64,000 bases of DNA from JAJZQZ01 sp963790415 (GCA_963790415.1 CAWBOK010000003.1:558001-622000), one strand, 5' to 3'; shown: positions 16,070-25,078, numbered from the stretch's first letter. The notes: generated by a model not told the origin, from the sequence alone. Translations and numbers: made by a program.

Positions 16070-16885
16070 ATGGTCGAGCTATCGGCTCCCAAGCCGAGCT
16101 ACGTCGAGCACGTACCGGCGGTAGATCAGGCTTCGCGCATCCTCTTCGCGTTGGGGAGTAACCCACGAGGTTCGGCCACGCTCACCGAGATCTGCGGCGA
16201 GGTCGGCATCAGCAAGAGCAAGGGTCTCGCGATCCTCAACACGCTGCGCAACGCCGGGCTGGTCGCGAGGAGTGAGCGCTCGAAGACGTACGGGTTGGGT
16301 CCGGGGCTGCTAACGTTGTCGCGGGCGCTCCTCGACCACACCGATCTCGCCCACGAGGCGGCGCCGTACCTTGACGATCTCGTGGCCGCCACCGGTTGCA
16401 CCGCCCTTCTTGGACTGGTGTCCGGCGATCGGCTCTTCGTCATCGCGCGCCGGGAGGTGAGGGCGGCCATGGGTATCGCCGTGCACGTGGGCAGCCGTTT
16501 CCCTCTCACGCTGGGAGCGCACGGGAAGGCGATCCTTGCGGCTCTGCCCGAAGATGAGCTCGAGCGGATGCTGGAGCGCGGGTCGCTCTACGTCTACGGT
16601 GAGTCGAACAAGGATTCGGTCGACATAGTCTCCCTTCGAGCCGAGCTCGAGGAGTGTCGCCGGGTCGGATACGCGCACGACCTGTCGGTGACGCAAACGG
16701 GCATCGGCGCGGTGAGCGCCGTGTTGATGGACGAGTATTCGGAGGCTTCCCCGCCCGGGATGTCTCGGATAGTCGGGTGTCTCATCGTGGTGGGCACGTT
16801 CGGCCTGGAGGCTGCGGCTGAGTACGGCCGAAAGGTCGCGGCAACCGCTCGGGAGATGGGTTCGCGCGGGGGACTGCCGCTATGA
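16070..16885 (+). CDS. IclR-family transcriptional regulator
   Basis: The 271-residue protein has an N-terminal winged helix-turn-helix (VDQASRILFALGS, then TLTEICGEVGISKSKGLAILNTL) and a C-terminal IclR effector domain. In the latter, LGLVSGDRLFVIARREV and the PLTLGAHGKAILAAL segment are typical. Proteins of this family commonly control aromatic-acid catabolism by binding the substrate or a coenzyme A ester. Its stop shares ATGA with an acyl-CoA ligase gene, and the hydroxybenzoyl-CoA reductase genes follow. It is therefore very probably the local regulator of that operon. ATG 16070 has no strong ribosome site, and an upstream GTG remains possible. Confidence 0.85.
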   Translation: MVELSAPKPSYVEHVPAVDQASRILFALGSNPRGSATLTEICGEVGISKSKGLAILNTLRNAGLVARSERSKTYGLGPGLLTLSRALLDHTDLAHEAAPYLDDLVAATGCTALLGLVSGDRLFVIARREVRAAMGIAVHVGSRFPLTLGAHGKAILAALPEDELERMLERGSLYVYGESNKDSVDIVSLRAELEECRRVGYAHDLSVTQTGIGAVSAVLMDEYSEASPPGMSRIVGCLIVVGTFGLEAAAEYGRKVAATAREMGSRGGLPL

Positions 16886-18549
16886 GTGCCGGTTGGGACT
16901 ACGGCCCCGGAGCGGATGCGCTGCGGAAGACCTACGCGGAGTTGAGCCGCCTCACACCGTGGCAGGTCCTCGAACGCACCGCCGCCAGGCTGCCCGACAA
17001 GGTGGCCGTCATAGAAGGCGACCGGCGTCTCACCTATGCCGAACTCCTCGCCGAGAGTGCCCGGCTGGCCGACGGCCTGGCCGGCGTCGGCCTCGCGAAG
17101 GGTGACGTGGCCGCTGTCTACCTGCCCAACTCCACCGAGCTGCTGACTGTCTTTTACGCGCTGCAGAGGCTCGGCGTGGTGGTGGCCTGGCTCAACCCCA
17201 GCTACCGGCAGACCGAAGCCCGTTTCATACTGGAGAACTCCGGGGCGAAGGCCCTGTTCCTGTTCCAGGAGTGGCAGGGGTTCGACTACCTCTCGGCCAT
17301 CTTGGGTCTTGGTGCCCTGGACGGTCTCGAGACCATCGTGGCGGTGCGTCACCGGGAAGGCTCACTACCGGCCGATCCACGTGTGCGCACGCTGGCCGAG
17401 ATCCGGGGTCCGGAGCAGACCGCGACACGCCTTCCGGACGTCGCGGGTCCCGACGATCTGTCCATGCTCATCTACACCTCCGGCACCACCGGTCGCCCCA
17501 AAGGGGCCATGATCACCCACTCGCAGGTGGTGCGGGCCGGGTTCTCCTACTCGCTGGGGGTGGACGCCACCGAGGACGACATCTTTATCGGGGCGCTTCC
17601 CATGAGCCACTCCTACGGCTGCGGCGCGCTTCTCGTCCAGCCCGTGATCCTGGGGGCGACGCTGGCCCTGCTCGACGTGTTCTCGGCGCAGGCGGCCTTC
17701 GCTGTCATCGAGAAGGAGAAGGTGACCCTGCAACTCGGGGCGCCGGCCCATTTCGTGCTGGAACTGTCGCACCCCAAGCGCGGCGGCTACGACCTCTCGA
17801 GCCTACGGGCCGGTCTCACCGCGGGCCAGCTTGCTCCGGCCGGTCTGATCACGCGGGTGGAGCAGGAGATGGGTGTCCACATAGCTTCGTTCCTTGGTTG
17901 CTCCGAAGTGGGGCCGGGCCTCTGCATCATCCTGCCCTACGACATGTCGCTGGAGGTTCGGGAGCGGTCCATCGGCTATGCGCTGCCGGGCACGGAGGCA
18001 CGTGTGGTCCACCCCGAGACCGGCGCAGAACTCGCCTCGGGAGAAAAAGGAGAGTTGGTGCTATCGGGATGGCACGTGACCCAGGGCTACTGGCGCAATC
18101 CCGAGGAGACGGCCCATCAGATCCGCAACGGCTGGCTGCACACCGGCGACTTGGTCATCCGCGACGAGGATGGGTGCTTCAGCATCCTCGGCCGACTGAA
18201 AGAGATGATCAACCGAGGTGGATTCAAGGTCATCCCCTCCGAGATCGAATCCATGCTGGTGCAGCATCCGAGCGTGGCCGAGGTCTGCGTGGTCGGCACG
18301 CCGAACCCGGTGCTGGGGGAGTCCATCTGCGTCTGCGTGCGGCTCGAGGAGGGGTCGTCGAGCCCCACGCTCGACGAGTTGCGTGGCTATCTGGACGGCA
18401 GGGTTGCCCCCTTCAAACTTCCCGACGAACTGCTCGTGCTGAGCGACCTTCCCCGCATGCCCGGCGGCGTGAAGGTCAACCGCTTCGGCGCGGGGGGCGT
18501 GGCCGAGCTGGCCAGAGATTCCGACGAGAAACAGGTCCGTTCTCGCTAG
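16882..18549 (+). CDS. AMP-forming acyl-/aryl-CoA ligase (probable hydroxybenzoate-CoA ligase)
   Basis: The 555-residue enzyme has all core motifs of adenylate-forming ligases. IYTSGTTGRPKGAMITH is the phosphate loop, with the acyl pocket around ALPMSHSYGCGALL. GYALPGTEARVV, HTGDLVIRDEDG and GRLKEMINRGGFKVIPSEIE form the hinge and C-terminal domain, and the catalytic lysine region is near GGVKVNRFG. It would activate a carboxylic acid with ATP and CoA. Being coupled to the IclR-type regulator and 27 bases upstream of hydroxybenzoyl-CoA reductase genes, its substrate is most likely 4-hydroxybenzoate or a related aromatic acid. That substrate is context inference, since the pocket residues were not matched to a characterised enzyme. 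Confidence 0.8.
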   Translation: MSAGWDYGPGADALRKTYAELSRLTPWQVLERTAARLPDKVAVIEGDRRLTYAELLAESARLADGLAGVGLAKGDVAAVYLPNSTELLTVFYALQRLGVVVAWLNPSYRQTEARFILENSGAKALFLFQEWQGFDYLSAILGLGALDGLETIVAVRHREGSLPADPRVRTLAEIRGPEQTATRLPDVAGPDDLSMLIYTSGTTGRPKGAMITHSQVVRAGFSYSLGVDATEDDIFIGALPMSHSYGCGALLVQPVILGATLALLDVFSAQAAFAVIEKEKVTLQLGAPAHFVLELSHPKRGGYDLSSLRAGLTAGQLAPAGLITRVEQEMGVHIASFLGCSEVGPGLCIILPYDMSLEVRERSIGYALPGTEARVVHPETGAELASGEKGELVLSGWHVTQGYWRNPEETAHQIRNGWLHTGDLVIRDEDGCFSILGRLKEMINRGGFKVIPSEIESMLVQHPSVAEVCVVGTPNPVLGESICVCVRLEEGSSSPTLDELRGYLDGRVAPFKLPDELLVLSDLPRMPGGVKVNRFGAGGVAELARDSDEKQVRSR

Positions 18550-18576
18550 AGCGCGGCCGTACCAGGAGGCAGATAC

Positions 18577-19530
18577 ATGCGACTACCGACGTTCACCTAC
18601 CACCGGCCCTCCACGGTCGAGGAGGCGCTCGCGGCGCTGGCCGACCACCCGGGCGCCCGCGTGCTGGCAGGGGGCACCGATCTCCTGGTGAACATGAAGC
18701 ACCGGGTGGAACTGCCGCAGACGCTGGTCGGCCTGAGTAAGGTGGACGGGTTACGGGGCATCACGCGCGAACCCGATCGCACGGTCATCGGGGCCCGCAC
18801 GACGTTGAAGGAGATCCAACAGCACGCCGACCTCGGCACCGACTTCCCCGCGCTCGTGCAGGCGGCCCGGGCGGTGGGCTCCTATCGCCACCAGACCATG
18901 GGCACGCTTGCCGGCAACCTCTGCCAGAACACCCGCTGCCGGTTCTTCAACCAATCGCTGGAGTGGCGGGCGGTGCGTTCCCTCTGCTACAAGGCGGGCG
19001 GCGAGCACTGCCACGTCATGAACAAAGACGGCGTCTGCTACTCCACCTACTCTGGTGACGTAGCACCGGCATTGCTGGTCCTCGATGCGCAGGTGCGCAT
19101 CCAAGGTCCTGGCGGGGTGCGCGAGATCACCCTGGCCGACCTGTACTCCGGGGAAGGCGCAGCGCCGCTCACGCTCGCCCCCACCGACCTGGTCAACGCC
19201 GTCATCATCCCGGCCTCGTCGGCGGGACCTTCCGCGTACAAGAAGCATGCGCTCCGCGGCGCGATCGACTTCCCCCAGGCGGGGGCGGCCGTGTGGCGCG
19301 GAGACGGTGCTCCTCGAGTGGCCTTCACCGCGGTCGACCGTGCGCCGCAGAGAGCGGCTGCGCTGGAAGCCGCCCTCGCTGGAGCGCCGTTCACCGAGGA
19401 GACCATCCGGTCGGTCGCCTCTCTCTCCGCCAAGGGGGCCACGATCACCCGTACCACCGTCACTCCGGTGCCCTACAAACGAGACCTCATGGCGGCGCTC
19501 TTCGTCCGTGCGGCCCGGGACCTTCTGTAG
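18577..19530 (+). CDS. hcrB: 4-Hydroxybenzoyl-CoA reductase-type FAD/[4Fe-4S] subunit (HcrB-like)
   Basis: A 317-residue flavoprotein of the xanthine-oxidase family. AGGTDLLVNMKH is the FAD-binding loop, and GTLAGNLCQNTRC the second FAD loop. Unlike CO- or xanthine-dehydrogenase medium subunits, it carries the extra cysteine insertion of 4-hydroxybenzoyl-CoA reductase. Cys121, Cys137, Cys145 and Cys154 are spaced 16, 8 and 9, exactly the spacing known for the [4Fe-4S] ligands of the Thauera enzyme (122, 138, 146, 155). That cluster allows low-potential reduction of the aromatic ring, removing the para hydroxyl. RBS AGGAGG lies upstream of ATG 18577. Order is ligase, B, C, A. Confidence 0.88.
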   Translation: MRLPTFTYHRPSTVEEALAALADHPGARVLAGGTDLLVNMKHRVELPQTLVGLSKVDGLRGITREPDRTVIGARTTLKEIQQHADLGTDFPALVQAARAVGSYRHQTMGTLAGNLCQNTRCRFFNQSLEWRAVRSLCYKAGGEHCHVMNKDGVCYSTYSGDVAPALLVLDAQVRIQGPGGVREITLADLYSGEGAAPLTLAPTDLVNAVIIPASSAGPSAYKKHALRGAIDFPQAGAAVWRGDGAPRVAFTAVDRAPQRAAALEAALAGAPFTEETIRSVASLSAKGATITRTTVTPVPYKRDLMAALFVRAARDLL

Positions 19531-19583
19531 GACGCCCGCTGCCGACCATGCGACTGATACGTTCTCGAAAGGACCAGACACAA

Positions 19584-20111
19584 GTGGACGAGCGACAGAT
19601 CCTTACGTTGAAGATAAACGGCGACCCCTACGAAGTGGTGGCGGCGGCCAACACCACCCTCCTCGAAGCCCTGCGCGAGAAGGCCTTCCTCACCGGTACC
19701 AAGCGGGGCTGTGACCTCGGCGCATGTGGGGCCTGTACGGTGATCCTAGATGGTGAGGCCGTCCTTGCCTGTCTCACTCTCGCCGTCGCCGCCGAAGGCT
19801 GCGACGTCCGCACGGTCGAAGGTCTCTCGATCCGCGGGGAACTCTCGCCGCTGCAGCGGGCCTTCATCGACCACGGCGCGGTGCAGTGCGGTTTCTGCTC
19901 CCCCGGTTTCCTGATGAGCGCCACGGCGCTGCTGGCCGACAACCCACACCCCGATCGCGCCGAGATCAAGCGCACGTTGGCGGGCAATCTCTGCCGCTGC
20001 ACCGGCTATGCCAAGATAGTGGAAGCGGTGGAGGCAGTGGTCGCCGCCCCCGATGCAGCGGCGGGTGAGGCCGCGGCCTCCGTCCCGGTCACCGTGGGAG
20101 GTGCGGCGTGA
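19584..20111 (+). CDS. hcrC: 4-Hydroxybenzoyl-CoA reductase-type 2x[2Fe-2S] subunit (HcrC-like)
   Basis: From GTG 19584 (in-frame ATG 19548 is an alternative) the product is 175 residues. Cluster motifs are GCDLGACGACTVILDG, with a further Cys downstream, for the plant-type [2Fe-2S] cluster, and QCGFCSPG with GNLCRCTGY for the helical-domain cluster. This small subunit relays electrons between the FAD/[4Fe-4S] subunit and the molybdenum subunit. The C-terminal 20 residues are an Ala/Val-rich extension beyond the usual length of about 160. The stop overlaps the GTG of hcrA. Electrons probably come from ferredoxin, reduced for example by the oxidoreductase at 7.6-11.4 kb. Confidence 0.87.
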   Translation: MDERQILTLKINGDPYEVVAAANTTLLEALREKAFLTGTKRGCDLGACGACTVILDGEAVLACLTLAVAAEGCDVRTVEGLSIRGELSPLQRAFIDHGAVQCGFCSPGFLMSATALLADNPHPDRAEIKRTLAGNLCRCTGYAKIVEAVEAVVAAPDAAAGEAAASVPVTVGGAA

Positions 20112-22393
20112 AGACGCTTAACGTGGTCGGGCGGCGGGTGCCCATGCACGACGCCGCCCTCAAGGTCACGGGTCAGGCCCAGTTCACCGATGACCTCATG
20201 CTTCCGGGCCTGCTCTACGGGCGCTTGGTGCGCTCCACCGTCGCGCACGGCCGTATCGTGTCCATCGACACGTCGGCGGCCGAGGCCCTTCACGGGGTGA
20301 AGGGCGTGCTCACCGGCGCGGACATCCCGGATCAGGTCTACGGCATCGTGCCGATGGCCAAGGACGAATATGCTCTGGCTAAGGAGAAGGTGCGCTACAT
20401 CGGCGACGAAGTGGCCGCCGTGGTGGCCATCGACCCCGAGACCGCCGAACAGGCGGCGCGCCTCGTGCGCGTGGAGTACGAGGAACTCCCGGCTGTATTC
20501 GACCCGCTGGAAGCGATCAAGGAAGGGGCTCCGGTCATCCACGACCGCCACCCGAACAACATCAGCGCTTCGATCCACAAGGAGTTCGGCGACGTCGAGA
20601 AGGGCTTCGCGGCCTCCGCGTTCGTCTTCGAGGACTCCTTCTATTCGCAGGCCGTGAACCACGCGCCTATGGAGCCCCATGCCGCGATGGCCCAATACGA
20701 TCCCCTGAACGGCGATTTCACGATCTGGACCAGCACCCAGATCCCCTACTTCCTGAAGCGCAATCTGGCCACGACCATGGGTGTGCCCGAGAACAAGGTC
20801 CGCGTCATCAAGCCCAAAGTAGGGGGCGGCTTCGGGCAGAAGCTCGACATGTTCGCCAAGGACTTCTGCGCCTGCTGGTTCGCCCGCGAACTGGGCCGGC
20901 CGGTCAAGTTCATCTACGACCGGGAAGAAGTCTTCCAGATGACCCGGCAGCGTCACCCCATGTACTTGACCGTCAAGACCGGGGTGAACAAGCGTGGCAA
21001 GATCCTGGCCCAGCACATCACCGCCCACGCCGACGGCGGCGCCTACAACTCCACGGCGCCGTTGATGATCACCCTGTCGGCCTTCTTCGTGATGATCCCG
21101 TACAAGATCGACAACCTGGTCTACGAGGGCTACCACGTCTACACGAACAAGCCGGTGGGTGGCGCCATGCGGGGTCACGGCGTACCCCAGCCGCGCTTCG
21201 CCATCGAGCGTCAGGTGGACCTCATAGCCAAGCGCATCGGCGTCGATCCGGTCGAGATGCGCCTCCTGAATGCGATCAAAGCCGGAGAACCTCACGCCGC
21301 CGGCTTCGTCATCAACACGTGCGGCTTCGCCGAGTCGGTGGAGGAAGCCGCCAAGGCCATCGGCTGGAAGGAGAAGCGTGGAAAGCTCCCCTTCGGCCGG
21401 GGCATCGGTCTCGCCGGCTCCGCTTGGCCATCTGGCGTGGCCAACATGGCCCACCTGGCCTCCGGAGCGGTGGTACAGCTGATGCGTGAGGGCCGGGTGA
21501 ACGTGCTCTCAGGTGCGGCCGACATCGGCCAGGGCGCCGAGACCGTGATCAACCAGATCGTGGCCGAGCAGCTGGGCGTGCCCATGGAGGACGTGCACAT
21601 CACCGCCGCCGACACAGGCTTGTGCCCCCTCGACGCCGGCACCTTCGGTTCCGGCGTGACGGTGCGGGCCGGCCACGCCGCGCTGGCGGCCGCCAACGAC
21701 GTGCGCGAGCAGCTCTTCCCCTTCGTGGCCGACTGGCTGGAGTGCGGTCCCGACGACCTCGAAGCCGCCGACCGCCGCATCTGGGTGCGCGGCAACCCCG
21801 AACGGGGCATGAGCCTTTCGGAGGCTCTCAAGCGCTACCAGTATGCAGACATGCCCCTTCCCATCGTGGGCCGCGGCGCCTGGATCCCGCCGGCCGACCA
21901 GCCCACCGATCTCCTCACCGAGAACGGCAACTTCGCCCCCAACTACTCTTTCATGACCCAGGCGGCGGAAGTGGACGTGGACCTCGAGACCGGCAAGGTC
22001 ACCGTGCTGCGGATGGTGACCGCCCACGACTGCGGCCAGCCGATCAACCCCATGCTGGTGGAGGGGCAGCTCGAGGGCAGCATGGTGGGCGGCATGGGCC
22101 AGGCTCTGTACGAAGACTCCACCTGCATCGACGGCCAGCAGCACAACCCGAGCTTCCTGGACTACGGCCTCCCCACCATGCTGGAGATCCCCGATATGGA
22201 CTCGCGGCACATCGACACCGACGATCCTCTGGGCCCCTTTGGGGCGAAAGAGGCCGGGGAGGGCACGCAACTCGCCCCCGCCCCGGCGATCGTAAACGCC
22301 ATCGCGGATGCCATCGGGGTGGAGTTCGATCGTCTGCCGGTGACGCCTCAGATGATCCTTGAGGCGCTCAAGAAGCAGAAGGATGCCTCATGA
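20108..22393 (+). CDS. hcrA: 4-Hydroxybenzoyl-CoA reductase-type molybdopterin subunit (HcrA-like)
   Basis: The 761-residue protein starts at GTG 20108, overlapping hcrC. It has the molybdopterin-binding order of the family: APMEPHAAMAQYD, then PKVGGGFGQKLD, then AMRGHGVPQPRFAIE, then SGAADIGQGAETV. Near the C-terminus is FGAKEAGEG, holding the active-site glutamate next to molybdenum. Overall it matches HcrA better than carbon monoxide dehydrogenase, because the AYRCAF copper-site loop is absent. It would catalyse reductive removal of the ring hydroxyl from 4-hydroxybenzoyl-CoA to give benzoyl-CoA. Benzoyl-CoA reductase genes are not in this window. The 3' end runs straight into a dehydrogenase remnant and a broken transposase. 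Confidence 0.87.
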   Translation: MKTLNVVGRRVPMHDAALKVTGQAQFTDDLMLPGLLYGRLVRSTVAHGRIVSIDTSAAEALHGVKGVLTGADIPDQVYGIVPMAKDEYALAKEKVRYIGDEVAAVVAIDPETAEQAARLVRVEYEELPAVFDPLEAIKEGAPVIHDRHPNNISASIHKEFGDVEKGFAASAFVFEDSFYSQAVNHAPMEPHAAMAQYDPLNGDFTIWTSTQIPYFLKRNLATTMGVPENKVRVIKPKVGGGFGQKLDMFAKDFCACWFARELGRPVKFIYDREEVFQMTRQRHPMYLTVKTGVNKRGKILAQHITAHADGGAYNSTAPLMITLSAFFVMIPYKIDNLVYEGYHVYTNKPVGGAMRGHGVPQPRFAIERQVDLIAKRIGVDPVEMRLLNAIKAGEPHAAGFVINTCGFAESVEEAAKAIGWKEKRGKLPFGRGIGLAGSAWPSGVANMAHLASGAVVQLMREGRVNVLSGAADIGQGAETVINQIVAEQLGVPMEDVHITAADTGLCPLDAGTFGSGVTVRAGHAALAAANDVREQLFPFVADWLECGPDDLEAADRRIWVRGNPERGMSLSEALKRYQYADMPLPIVGRGAWIPPADQPTDLLTENGNFAPNYSFMTQAAEVDVDLETGKVTVLRMVTAHDCGQPINPMLVEGQLEGSMVGGMGQALYEDSTCIDGQQHNPSFLDYGLPTMLEIPDMDSRHIDTDDPLGPFGAKEAGEGTQLAPAPAIVNAIADAIGVEFDRLPVTPQMILEALKKQKDAS

Positions 22394-22500
22394 AGTAGTG
22401 CTGGTGCGGATGGTGGCTGCGGGCTAACACACCGACGGGTGGTGCAGGCCGGATACATCCCCTTCCCCTTGCCGGGAGTGATGGGCCATGAGGGGGCGGG
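22394..22500 (+). pseudogene. Zinc alcohol dehydrogenase remnant
   Basis: Immediately after hcrA, one frame reads EVVLVRMVAAG, a stop, then HTDG. A neighbouring frame reads AGYIPFPLPGVMGHEGAG. Together these match the start of aryl/benzyl-type zinc alcohol dehydrogenases (VRMVAAG..HTD...PFPLP.V.GHEGAG). The stop codon and frame change show it is dead, and it is cut off by transposase sequence at about 22539. Confidence 0.55.
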
Positions 22501-22538
22501 TGCCAGCCTACTGCTACTACTTCCTGTCGATGAACCTC

Positions 22539-23126
22539 ATACGGCAGGATGGGAGCGGTGCGGTCAAGCGCCTGGATCTGCGACTTCTCATCCACACAGA
22601 GGATTACCGCCGCGTCCGGGGGATTCAGATAGAGTCCGACGATGTCGCGCACCTTGTCGATGAACTCAGGGTCGGTGGAGAGTTTGAAGTGCTCGGTGAG
22701 CTGCGGCTTCAGGCCGAAGGCCCTCCAGATGCGGCTGACGGCCGTCTGGCTCAGGCCCGATGCCTGTGCCATCGAGCGCGTGGACCAGTGGGTCGCATCC
22801 CTCGGCGCTTCCTCCAAGGTCTTCACGAGCACCCGCTCCACGTCGGCGTCGGTGATGGTGCGGGGCTTCCCCGGCCGGGGCTCGTCCTGGAGGCCGTCGA
22901 GGCGCGCGTCGGCGAAGCGACGACGCCACTTGCCCACTGTGTTGCGGTTGCAGCTGAGCTCCAGGGCTATCTCGTTGTTCGCCTTGCCCTCAGCGGCCAG
23001 CAGCACGATGCGGCAGCGCAGCGCCAAGGCCTGGGCGCTCTTCGGTCGGCGGGCCCAGCGTTCGAGCGTCTCCCGCTCGGTCTCGGAGAGGTCGATAGCG
23101 GCTGTTGGTCGTCCCAGTGGTCCCAT
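22539..23126 (-). pseudogene. IS630-family transposase, 3'-truncated
   Basis: From ATG 23126 the frame has a helix-turn-helix region (IALELSCNRNTVGKWRRRF), a second helix-turn-helix (STRSMAQASGLSQTAVSRIWRAF) and the first catalytic aspartate block ILCVDEKSQIQALDRT. Homology stops after ILP at about 22539. The rest of the DDE domain, including the second Asp and Glu, is absent and replaced by alcohol-dehydrogenase remnant. The frame stays open to 22368 but is not transposase there. The copy is therefore inactive. No terminal inverted repeats or target duplication could be identified. Confidence 0.75.
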
Positions 23127-23195
23127 GGCCCCTCCATCGTCGCAGGTAACGATGAAGTTCGCCAAGGAGGCTCTCTTATCCTACGAACTAGCAAC

Positions 23196-23315
23196 TCAGG
23201 ACACTAGGATGAGGCGGGCAACTCGGTAGAACAGCGCAGTGACGTGCCGGGAATGGTAGGGCTGCCCGTCTTCGCGTGTGAAGACGAGTCCCGTGTCAAT
23301 CCAGCGTTCGCCCCA
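23196..23315 (-). pseudogene. Tyrosine recombinase (integrase) fragment
   Basis: On the minus strand, GERWIDTGLVFTREDGQPYH followed by SRHVTALFYRVA is the segment preceding the R-box histidine region of phage-type tyrosine recombinases. Neither the catalytic Arg nor the C-terminal HxxR...Y is present. It abuts the upstream side of the IS630 fragment, so the insertion sequence probably landed in an already decaying integrase. The stretch 23316-23546 holds no other gene I can support. Confidence 0.55.
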
Positions 23316-23546
23316 GGGGCGACAAGGGCAGGCCCGGCGAGTGGGTCGAGTGGAACCCCAGACCGACCCCTGGACTGGCTCGTCTGGCCGCCGGGGAAAT
23401 GCCACCATAGGGCGGCCCGGCCATTCGCCTAGGTACCCATCGAAGGCGGCATGCATGCGCGGCTCACGTCGTGCCGACTACCCGGCCCAGGGCCGATGGC
23501 GACCCGGAGGAGCGAATCCCTGGTCGACATGCCCCGTCAGACGATG

Positions 23547-24815
23547 CTACGCCGGCGGTCGGATGTCCGGGGCAGAGAGCTCGGCCTCGTAGGGCCCCTC
23601 CTCGGCGAGCCCCCGCAGCGAGGGGATGAACGAGCCGGCCACGGCCACGATGACCATGAGTATCCCGATACCGAGGAAGACCGACTCGACGCCGAAACGT
23701 TCGAGGAGCCAGCCTGCCACCAGATATCCCGCGGGACCGGCCGCGTACGTCATCGCCATCACCACGCCCAGGACCCGACCCCGCATCGCCGGCGGTGTCG
23801 TGGTCTGCATCACGAGGTTGAGCAGCGGGCCCATCGGCCCCCAGAAGAAGCCCGCGAGCGCGCCGGCGGCGACTAGCAGGGGGTACGGAGGCAGGAGCGA
23901 CATGGCGAAGACCGAGAACGAGGCGAGAACGAGTGCCGAGACGAAGAGGGGGAACCGTCGTATGCGCCGGGCGACCGCGCTGTAGAGCAGGGAGCCTACG
24001 ACCGTCCCGGCGCTGAGCGCCGTGAGCACGAGACCGAGTCGGCCGGGGGCCTGCTGGTCTTCGAAGTAGACGGGCAGCACCACGCCTTCGATGGGCATGT
24101 ATACGGCCACGATCACCATCTCGATGAGTGCCATCGCCCGGAGGACACGGGCCTTCCAGACGAACGAGAGCCCGTCCACGCTGCCGCGCAGTATGCTTGC
24201 CGGCCGCTCCTCCTCGGTCGGTCTGCCGATGCGCGGTTCCTTCACAAGGGCGATCGTGAAGATGGACAGCACGAAGGCGAAGGAGGTGGCCCAGAGGGCT
24301 CCCACCGCACCCACGAGCGCGACGAGAAGTCCGCCCAGACCCGGCCCCACCATGTAGGCCACGCCCCAGGCCGCTTCGTGGATGCCGTTGCCGCGCTCGA
24401 GCGGGAGTCTCGCGCGCGCCGCCACGCTCGGCAGCATCGCCTCCCGGGCCGTCGCTCCGGCGGGGTCGAACAGGGCGCCCACCACGGCGAGCACCATGAT
24501 GAGCCCGAGATCGAGACCGAGCATGAGGTCGACTACGGGTATGGCGGCGACCGAGACCGCCGACAGCACGTCCGACAGCATCGAGGTCCGGCGCTGCCCC
24601 AGCGTGTCGACGACCGCGCCGGAGAACAGCGAACTCAGCAGGAGCGGCAGGGCGGTGGCCGCTCCCACGAGACCGGCCGCGACGGGGTCGCCCGTGCGCT
24701 CGAGGATGAGCCAGGGTATGGCCACCGAGGCTATCCCGTTGCCGGCGCCGGATGTCACGACAGCGGCTTCGAGAAGGACGAAGGGTGTGATCGGGTGATG
24801 ACGGATCCGCGCCAC
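23547..24815 (-). CDS. Major facilitator superfamily transporter (MFS-3/enterobactin-exporter-like)
   Basis: About 422 residues from GTG 24815, chosen because family homology begins at ARIRHHPITPFVLLEA; no good ribosome site is visible. Twelve hydrophobic segments can be followed, with the cytoplasmic loop motif GAVVDTLGQRRTSML between helices 2 and 3 and GPMGPLLNLVMQTTTPPAMRGRVLGV in the second half. This layout is typical of EntS-like and macrolide-efflux MFS proteins. Substrate is unknown; drug, siderophore or metabolite export are possible. It is flanked by mobile-element debris on one side and a divergent sulfatase remnant on the other, which suggests a transferred or rearranged segment. 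Confidence 0.8.
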   Translation of the reverse strand: MARIRHHPITPFVLLEAAVVTSGAGNGIASVAIPWLILERTGDPVAAGLVGAATALPLLLSSLFSGAVVDTLGQRRTSMLSDVLSAVSVAAIPVVDLMLGLDLGLIMVLAVVGALFDPAGATAREAMLPSVAARARLPLERGNGIHEAAWGVAYMVGPGLGGLLVALVGAVGALWATSFAFVLSIFTIALVKEPRIGRPTEEERPASILRGSVDGLSFVWKARVLRAMALIEMVIVAVYMPIEGVVLPVYFEDQQAPGRLGLVLTALSAGTVVGSLLYSAVARRIRRFPLFVSALVLASFSVFAMSLLPPYPLLVAAGALAGFFWGPMGPLLNLVMQTTTPPAMRGRVLGVVMAMTYAAGPAGYLVAGWLLERFGVESVFLGIGILMVIVAVAGSFIPSLRGLAEEGPYEAELSAPDIRPPA

Positions 24816-24861
24816 GACGCCCGCATCGTACCATTGCAGTCTGCCGACTACATATGCCAGG

Positions 24862-25078
24862 TTGCCGGTGACCCGGATGCACTTCCGCACCCACGTGAAG
24901 GAGGAGAAAAGGGGCATCAGCGGTCAGGGCGAGTACAACGACGGCATGGTGGAGCACGACCGCCACGTCGGCATGATCCTCGACAAGCTCGACGAGCTCG
25001 GCATCGCCGACGACACCATCGTCGTCTACACCACGGACAACGGTCCGCTACAACTCGTGGCCGGACGCCGCCATGGCA
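24862..25078 (+). pseudogene. Arylsulfatase-type sulfatase internal fragment
   Basis: A 66-residue stretch (TRMHFRTHVKEE, then GQGEYNDGMVEHDRHVG, then TIVVYTTDNGP) is the central part of a type I sulfatase, including the conserved DNGP metal region. The matching WPDAAM follows in another frame. Neither the N-terminal CxPxR formylglycine site nor the C-terminal domain is present. It is a relic with both ends lost, overlapping the 5' flank of the transporter gene. Confidence 0.6.

Noticed and set aside
20006..21454. Long minus-strand frame opposite hcrA
   Set aside because: The plus-strand molybdopterin motifs are unmistakable, and the antisense product shows only His/Asp/Gly-rich sequence.
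20108..22393. Carbon monoxide dehydrogenase large subunit as the identity of the molybdenum protein
   Set aside because: The copper-site AYRCAF loop is absent, and the partner flavoprotein has the hydroxybenzoyl-CoA reductase-specific cysteine insertion.
22368..22538. C-terminal continuation of the IS630 transposase frame
   Set aside because: The sequence past ILP no longer resembles a transposase and is antisense to the alcohol dehydrogenase remnant.
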